A stretch of 64,000 nt of DNA from Theocolax elegans (Eukaryota > Arthropoda > Insecta > Hymenoptera > Cerocephalidae), in contig CM047425.1 in the NCBI GenBank assembly GCA_026168455.1, positions 41,126,711 to 41,190,710 of the forward strand, given 5' to 3'. The translations under genes were made by a program, and so were the position numbers. Shown here piece after piece: positions 57,643 through 64,000 of this stretch (within the stretch, counting starts at the first letter, position 1; each line of letters begins with the position of its first letter). The notes beneath the pieces are model-generated. The model was given only the letters and a program-made list of their open reading frames with translations. It was not told the DNA's origin and searched no databases.

Positions 57643-57689
<47 letters not shown>

Positions 57690-58339
57690 GCGCGCGCTCC
57701 CGTACAGAGAATTCACTTTTGTTACGCGGTCCTATCTCGCGATCGAGCCTTCGCCAAAATTTACCAAACTACTTACTCCTACGGCTTCTCGTCGGGGCCA
57801 CGTTCCTTTCTGCTGGATGATGTCCGACTCTCTTCCCTCTCTTTCTCTCTCTCTCTCGATCTCGTCTCGTTCGGCCTCGTCCGCCTCTGTGACCTCGAAT
57901 TTGCTCGATCTGCCGTGCCTCCACTCCCACGCACTCTCCCAGCTCGTTCCGCTCCCAACTCCACGTCCTCACTCCACTCACCCACACACACACTCTTCAC
58001 TCTCGAACACCTTCTCCTATCTCCGAGCCACTTCTCGTAAGTAGCGATGAGAGGGATCGTTCCGCGCGCTGTGTTTTCTCTCTCGAGACCCGAGCTAGAC
58101 TGCCCGACGGCGCGCGAACGCGCCGCCTTGCCGATCGCCGCCGAAAAATCGGCCCTGCTGATTGGCTCCTAATCGGCAAAAGGGCCAATCATTCCCATTG
58201 TCTCTCCCCGGCCCTCTCCTACTCGCGTCCTCTCCTCCTTGCGACCGTTACCCATTTCAATTCGGGGAGTTGTTGACAACTTACTCTTCCCCGAATTGAA
58301 ATAAATAACTATTTTTACGCGACAATTTACCTTGTCGCA
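57186..58339 (-). repeat. 5' LTR of the intact gypsy element
   Basis: About 1,154 bp, almost identical to 49,525-50,707 except for shorter CT tracts. It carries the promoter for minus-strand transcription. Confidence 0.95.
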
Positions 58340-58343
58340 TAAT

Positions 58344-59326
58344 ATAAAATCAAAGAGTGTTTTAATTGAAGAATAATAAAATCCAATTATTATTGTAATT
58401 ATGTGCATTAAAAAATAGACAATAATAAATGTTAACAAATAAGTAAGATTATTATTACTTAGTATTAATATATTATATTTATCTAAACTTTGAAAATGAA
58501 AAATTAAATCTAATAACTTTATAATTTCATATAGTTTAAATGTTTTCCTAATAATTAATATTGATACAACAAAATAAATCAAAAGTTTAAATCGACCGAG
58601 GGAGCGTTAGCGACCGAGGTATTTGTTGCTAGTTAAAAATTAAATACATTAATTATTGCATTTTTAAGATAATTCTATTATAAACAGTAATGGCAAAAGA
58701 AAATTCAAATTTTAACAGTGACAATATAAAATACGAATTACATTTCAAAAGTTTTTCGAAAATTATTATTTTAGTAGTATTTAATTTAAATATTATTCAA
58801 ATCAAAATTTAAAAATTCTATGAATATATAAGTAAGTAGATTACGTATATTTATATAAAACAATATCTTAAATAAACAAGTATGTATTTATTAGAAACAA
58901 AAGGTTATTTAAGGAATGCCTTTGTTTATAATAATTAAAATAAATATATGGGGTCTGTAACTAAAGGAACAAATAATTGGATATAATTATGGATTAAAAC
59001 GCCAATTTTGAAAGAGGGTGCAAATTACGAATTACGGGAGAAATGGAAGAAACAGGTTTTTATTTATATACCACTAAAATGTTATAAATAATTTTTTAAA
59101 ACTAATACAAAAATTAATTTAATTAAGTAGAAAGTTTTATTACTCTAAAAGTACAAAATATTAATGACATATAGAACTCTTGGCGATGACTTAAATAAAT
59201 TAATCTTAGGAGGTATAGTTCTATTTAGATCCGTTTAAAATAATCTAAAATTTTAATAGGTTTTTACTAAATACTACAATTAAGTTTATGCACTTTACTA
59301 TTTTTGGTAAGTTAATTGTTCATTAC

Positions 59327-59371
<45 letters not shown>
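58344..59371. other. AT-rich stretch between gypsy and foldback half-copy
   Basis: No gene is seen. A phrase near 58,640-58,690 (attaattattgcatttttaa) recurs at about 60,460 and 60,668. A (TA)n tract covers about 59,330-59,367. Confidence 0.5.
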
Positions 59372-59883
59372 CACCTTTGGTGTAAGTTATGTCCTAGAAT
59401 ACGTGAAAATTAGTGATTTTATGAGGTTTATGAGGCATAAGTTACACCAGCGGTCTTGGCCAATAATCTAACCCAAGCCATTCAAAAGCTCGCGAAAAAT
59501 GTGAACTTTTGAGAGGTGTTAGATTAAAATCGATTATGGTGTAGTAGCCTTTTTTTTGATATTCAATATGTCCGGGTGTTCTATCTCTTCGAGATTTTAA
59601 AATTAAGAAATGTAACCAGGGTAGATAAGTTCTAAAGATTAATTTAAACAAAAGTTGTTTGTAATGTTTTTTCAAAAAAATCAACAGATTTTGAGATAAA
59701 TGGCTTTAAAAATAGAAATTTTTCTAAAAAATTGAAAAATTTCCACTTTTCATGGTCAAATAACTCTTAAGAAAATTATTTTTAACACTTAAATTTTTTT
59801 TGTATGTTCTGGAAGATTCAGCCTGTTCTCAAATTTTGGAGTGATTTAAAATTTTCATCGTACCACTTGACGTGCAATAGCCC
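59372..59883. mobile_element. Foldback element C, right half only
   Basis: Starts inside the central hairpin (ggtgtaagttatg) and runs to the family end (acttgacgtgcaatagccc). It is bordered on the left by (TA)n. More diverged than the other copies. Confidence 0.75.
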
Positions 59884-59956
59884 ATATATGTGTATATATA
59901 TGTATGTATGTACGTGGGTGTGTGTGCGTGCGGCGGAATATTTGTATAATATATTA

Positions 59957-60168
59957 TAACAGGTACGGATTTTCGAGTGTCGGCGCAGGTTAGGTCCCTG
60001 AATTATCGGCGACGTTCGTCGATAGGACCAAGTCGACTAGCCGGGATAATTGCGAATGGTAGCGCAGTGGTGAGGCTTCTGCCTCGCGCTCCCGGGATCG
60101 TGGGTTCGCGCCCCGATACCTTCGTTGATTTTTTTATTCCTTATATTCAATCCGTACCCCGTTACAAT
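59957..60168 (+). mobile_element. Short element with tRNA-like promoter and terminal inverted repeats
   Basis: A tRNA-like core at 60,053-60,126 has a perfect A box tagcgcagtgg and a near B box ggttcgcgccc, followed by T7 at 60,131. Its outer ends read taacaggtacggat (59,957) and, inverted, taacggggtacggat (60,168). The anticodon stem is not normal, so it is not a working tRNA. It may be a SINE, or a MITE that picked up a tRNA. Confidence 0.5.
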
Positions 60169-60227
60169 ATATATATTTTAAAATTGTTTTTTCAAGAATA
60201 CATAATATATGTATTTTTTCCGTGCGC

Positions 60228-60440
60228 AAAAAAAAGTTGTGAACATAACATGAAAGAATGTGTATTTGTTTACTCATTCTTGATAAAACTCATAAAATTT
60301 TTAAACGTATACTCAATAGTAATAACGGATCTAAAATTCAATGTAATGCTTTAAATACAGATGTAAAATTGTTTGAAGATGAAATAAATATTAATCAAGT
60401 ATAACATACACTTTTCTAAATATCCATATGATATATACAA
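60228..60440. repeat. Dispersed 200-bp repeat, copy 2
   Basis: Same orientation and order as 43,913-44,110, following a foldback C copy and a GT-rich tract. Confidence 0.7.
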
Positions 60441-60479
60441 TGGGTTAAAAATTAAATATATTAATTATTGCATTTTTAA

Positions 60480-60694
60480 GATAATTCTATTTTTATACTT
60501 ATTTATATTTTATTTTAATTACACCTTTTTATAAGTAATTTATACTCCATAATAGTTTTCTGCAATTGAAAGTACTCAAATCAAAAACACCTTTCAAAAA
60601 GGTGTCAAAACCCGCAAGTATATGTGTTAGCATTTTTAAGATAATTCTATTATAAACAATTAAATATATTAATTATTGTATTTTTAAGATAATT
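60480..60694. repeat. Partial direct duplication before the palindrome
   Basis: About 180 bp (ttacacctttttataagtaa ... aaacccgcaagtatatgtgt) repeats the first part of the left arm that begins at 60,695. Confidence 0.75.
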
Positions 60695-63022
60695 CTATTT
60701 TTATACTCATTTATATTTTAATTACACCTTTTTATAAGTAATTTATACTCCATAATAGTTTTCTGCAATTGAAAGTACTCAAATCAAAAACACCTTTCAA
60801 AAAGGTGTCAAAACCCGCAAGTATATGTGTTATTCTAATCAAACTTTGAAAATTGTTATCTGATAAATAAAATTGTTATCTGTCTGATAAATTTTAAAGT
60901 ATAAGATAAAAATATCTTTGATTCTAATTCCCATATTTTCTCTACTTATTTATATTTTTATTACACCTTTTCTATATGTAACTTATATTCCATAATATTT
61001 TTCTGCAATTGTAAGTATTCAATTCGAAAACACCTTCCAAGAAGGTGTCAAAACCCGCAAGTATTGTGCTATTCTAATCAAACTTTGAAAATTGTTATCT
61101 GATAAATAAATAATTTTAATTTCTAACTACCTTATTTTATCTATTTCTTTGAATTTTAATGAAACATTTTTATAAATATTACGAAAATTTGATATAAAAA
61201 ATTTCTGCAATTGAAAGAACTGAAATCAAACTGAAATCGACAAGTATTTTGAATCGTACCATAAATTTATATTTTAAATAAACATTTTTATATATAATAT
61301 TACTTAAACTTCGTAAAAAGTTTCTGCAATTGAAAGCACTGAAATCAAACTGTAATCGACAAGTATTTTGAACCATGCAAAAATTTCTACCAATCTGAAT
61401 ACAGATTTTTTTATATGAATAGTATCTTACACTATTATTTTTCATTTCTGGCCCTCACATGTTTTACAGTAATAAATAAATAATATTCTAATGATATTAA
61501 TTTGTGCAAAATTAATTTCTGCAATACTAATAAAATGGACATTTCTTTTTTATTCTTTTAAATAATAAAATAATACTTGCACCACCGTTGGTTAAACGCT
61601 TCATATATGTGTTAATTCTGACTATATTAACTGATGTTACATTTTATAAATAATTACATACATCTTAGCTTTTATCTTATTAATTAATTAATTAATTGGT
61701 AAAATCATGTAGATTGTATATCCTTAGTTAAGTGAAATAATAATTATTTTACATAACTACTAAGAAAAACTTGCTAATCAGCAACGGAGGTCATACGATG
61801 TCTTGGTGAAGAAAGCACTTGTTGAAAATACAGTCGCTAGTGGTGCTTGTATCAATCGGCCGGGGCCGGGAATCAAACCTGGGACCTCCAGATTACGAGT
61901 CCGTCGCCCTACCGACCAAGCCATCGCAGGCCTCTTTTAGGAACTTTATTAGATAAAAATAATGATGTCTATTTTATCATTGGTGATGTAGGATATTAAA
62001 ATTGCCAGATAGTATTGCAATATTTATATATTATTACTCATGGCAGTTTCTTCACGGTATTATGTACTTTCATAAATGTAAAGGAATACATTAGTAAGTC
62101 AGAATTAACACATATATGAAGCATTTAACCAACGGTGGTACAAGTATTATTTTATTATTTAAAAGAATAAAAAAGAAATGTCCATTTTATTAGTATTGCA
62201 GAAATTAATTTTGCACAAATTAATATCATTAGAATATTATTTATTTATTACTGTAAAACATGTGAGGGCCAGAAATGAAAAATAATAGTGTAAGATACTA
62301 TTCATATAAAAAAATCTGTATTCAGATTGGTAGAAATTTTTGCATGGTTCAAAATACTTGTCGATTACAGTTTGATTTCAGTGCTTTCAATTGCAGAAAC
62401 TTTTTACGAAGTTTAAGTAATATATATAAAAATGTTTATATAAAATATAAATTTATGGTACGATTCAAAATACTTGTCGATTTCAGTTTGATTTCAATTC
62501 TTTCAATTGCAGACATTTTTTATACGAAATTTTCGTAATATTTATAAAAATGTTTCATTAAAATTCAAAGAAATAGATAAAATAAGGTAGTTAGAAATTA
62601 AAATTATTTATTTATCAGATAACAATTTTCAAAGTTTGATTAGAATAGCACAATACTCGCGGGTTTTGACACCTTCTTGGAAGGTGTTTTCGAATTGAAT
62701 ACTTACAATTGCAGAAAAATATTATGGAATATAAGTTACATATAGAAAAGGTGTAATAAAAATATAAATAAGTAGAGAAAATATGGGAATTAGAATCAAA
62801 GATATTTTTATCTTATACTTTAAAATTTATCAGACAGATAACAATTTTATTTATCAGATAACAATTTTCAAAGTTTGATTAGAATAACACATATACTTGC
62901 GGGTTTTGACACCTTTTTGAAAGGTGTTTTTGATTTGAGTACTTTCAATTGCAGAAAACTATTATGGAGTATAAATTACTTATAAAAAGATGTAATTAAA
63001 ATATAAATGAGTATAAAAATAG
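60695..63022. mobile_element. 2.3 kb palindromic element
   Basis: Left arm 60,695-61,622 and right arm 62,098-63,022 are inverted copies of about 925 bp with high identity, separated by 475 bp. Each arm consists of diverged sub-repeats with the phrase ctgcaattgaaagta and a small hairpin caccttt-aaaggtg. Mirror ORFs of 87-88 codons (61,179-61,445 minus; 62,275-62,538 plus) have no recognisable domain. The right end lies within about 20 bp of the border with the resumed gag. Confidence 0.85.
61770..61940 (-). ncRNA. tRNA-derived SINE in the palindrome loop
   Basis: On the minus strand a tRNA-like head (61,861-61,931) has the A-box-like tggcttggtcgg, anticodon loop ctcgtaa (anticodon CGT, Thr by code) and B box ggtttgattcc. 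The acceptor ends do not pair. About 90 bp of unrelated body follows toward 61,770. It is the only insertion-like unit in the loop. Confidence 0.65.
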
Positions 63023-63039
63023 ATTGTTTATATTTATTA

Positions 63040-63708
63040 GACTCCGATATTATCGATTTTGAAGACTTTAAAAGCAAATTTAAAGACAGGTATTGGAACA
63101 ATAATATGCAACGCCATGCAAGACGAAAGATCGAGTTTGGACAATATTTTCCAAATCAAGGTACTCGTGTAGAATATGCTACGAATATCCTGGGACTAGC
63201 TCGAGGAATCGATACAATGCTTACGGAAGCTGAATTAATAGAAAAAATCAGCGAGCATTTCGAGCGTGAAATTAAACATACTATAATGGGCCAACAAACC
63301 CGTGATAAACAGACTTTATTTAAAATTTTAAATGAATTCGATTCAGAACGTAATCAAAAAAGAAGTTTTGATCAATCCGTTAACAAACCGGGAATAAATC
63401 AAAACAGTAACAAAAATTACGATTTTTCGAAAAAAGAATTCGATATAAATAAAAGCAATAATTCTAATAAAAATTATAATAGACAATCGTCTAATCAAAA
63501 TACTCATTGGAATCGAAATAGTACACCCAATGTAAATTCGATTCAAATAGAGCAAAAATCAAACAACAAAATTATTAAACCAACGTTCGCAAAAAAAGGC
63601 AATCAAGGTAATAAATCGCAAAATACCGAGAATGTAAGCGGAATCGACGAGTCATTCGAGAATATAGAAGTTCTAATTCACGCAGATCATGAGGGAAACG
63701 CGAATTAG
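63040..63708 (+). pseudogene. gag, C-terminal half of the split mdg1-like element
   Basis: The capsid domain resumes with SDIIDFEDFKSKFKDRYW, then VEYATNILGLARGID and LIEKISEHFEREI, followed by an Asn- and Ser-rich tail (KNYDFSKKEFDINKSNNSN) and a stop at 63,706-63,708. No CCHC knuckle is seen, which is known for mdg1/412-type Gag. The open frame reaches back to 63,007, but those first codons belong to the palindrome border. It is the missing part of the gag that stops at 42,035. Confidence 0.85.
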
Positions 63709-64000
63709 TTGCATTTTCTAACTCGGATTCCCTAAAAATGAAAACTAATAAAGAAACAAACAAAAATGCAACTAAACGGGAAAAAATAATATCAAAACGT
63801 CACAAAAAAGCGATTAAAAATAATGCTTCTAGTAAAAAGTTAATTATAATAGCGAAACGAACAAAATAAATGTTTTCACTATTTATTCAGATCCACGCAA
63901 TGATCTAATTTTGATATCGATCCTAAAAAAGATGATAATCAACAAATCAAAGTCAATTCGAATTCTTGTCCGGAAATAAATATAATCCTCGAAAATGTTA
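63709..64000 (+). other. Downstream of gag, window end
   Basis: Lys- and Asn-rich coding-like DNA where pol should begin. No protease or RT motif is visible before the window ends. Confidence 0.35.

Larger units (their letters stand above)
49525..58339 (-). mobile_element. Structurally complete Ty3/gypsy retrotransposon
   Basis: Two near-identical LTRs start TGTAAC on the plus strand and end TGTCGCA. They are flanked by the 4-bp direct repeat TAAT (49,521-49,524 and 58,340-58,343). The primer site, gag, -1 frameshift signal, pol and polypurine tract are all present in the correct order on the minus strand, with both reading frames open. LTR similarity points to recent insertion. There is no env gene. 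It lies inside the nest that splits another element's gag. Confidence 0.95.

Noticed and set aside
61861..61931. Functional tRNA-Thr(CGT) on the minus strand
   Set aside because: Acceptor ends do not pair and a SINE-like body follows.

Overview
The window is transposon-dense eukaryotic nuclear DNA, almost certainly from an insect. Evidence for this: BEL/Pao, Ty3/gypsy (mdg1-like), R1-clade non-LTR, piggyBac, Tc1-like and Helitron sequences, 5S- and tRNA-derived short elements, and long CA, CT and TA microsatellites in an AT-rich background. A hymenopteran (ant or parasitoid wasp) is my best guess, but that is inference. No conserved host gene is recognisable. The best host-exon candidate is a short GC-rich reading frame near 3.6-3.8 kb on the minus strand, and it is weak.

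Layout. 0-2.4 kb: decayed R1-clade non-LTR copy ending in a short A-tract and CA-type DNA. 3.5-4.0 kb: GC-rich island. 5.3-8.3 kb: broken BEL/Pao element. 8.6-9.1 kb: 5S-rRNA-like unit joined to a palindromic MITE. 9.1-10.1 kb: LTR-like promoter DNA. 10.07-11.02 kb: internally deleted piggyBac with TTAA flanks. 11.88-12.94 kb: Tc1-like foldback element. 15.8-19.1 kb: three long foldback elements side by side in (TA)n. 19.1-21.9 kb: decayed gypsy pol plus unidentified ORF remnants. 22.8-36.0 kb: an island of CA minisatellite carrying several R1-clade insertions, including one full-length copy (29.54-35.71 kb), with pieces of one Helitron-type helicase on both sides. 36.1-38.2 kb: that helicase, frameshifted. 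38.3-40.2 kb: small MITE, tRNA-like unit and an LTR.

From 40.2 kb to the window end lies one mdg1-like gypsy element: tRNA-Arg-type primer site, two small upstream ORFs, then gag. Its gag is cut in two: the N-terminal half stops near 42.04 kb and the C-terminal half resumes near 63.04 kb. The 21 kb between is a nest of other elements: a foldback element, a GT array, a 4.9 kb element with long terminal inverted repeats and 108-bp satellite-like repeats, an essentially intact young gypsy element on the minus strand (49,525-58,339; LTRs, gag, pol and a canonical -1 frameshift site), a half foldback copy, tRNA-derived elements and a 2.3 kb palindrome.

The genes here do not form a host pathway. 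They are replication machinery of separate mobile elements: gag and pol in LTR elements, RNA-binding ORF1 plus endonuclease/RT ORF2 in the R1-clade element, transposase remnants and Helitron Rep/helicase remnants. The most informative signals are (1) R1-clade insertion into a defined CA minisatellite with visible 13-bp target duplications, (2) the in-phase GGGAAAC frameshift signal in the intact gypsy, (3) the gag gene split by a 21 kb nest, (4) several families of very long foldback elements with related termini sitting in (TA)n, and (5) several near-perfect tandem duplications that may be real or assembly artefacts.
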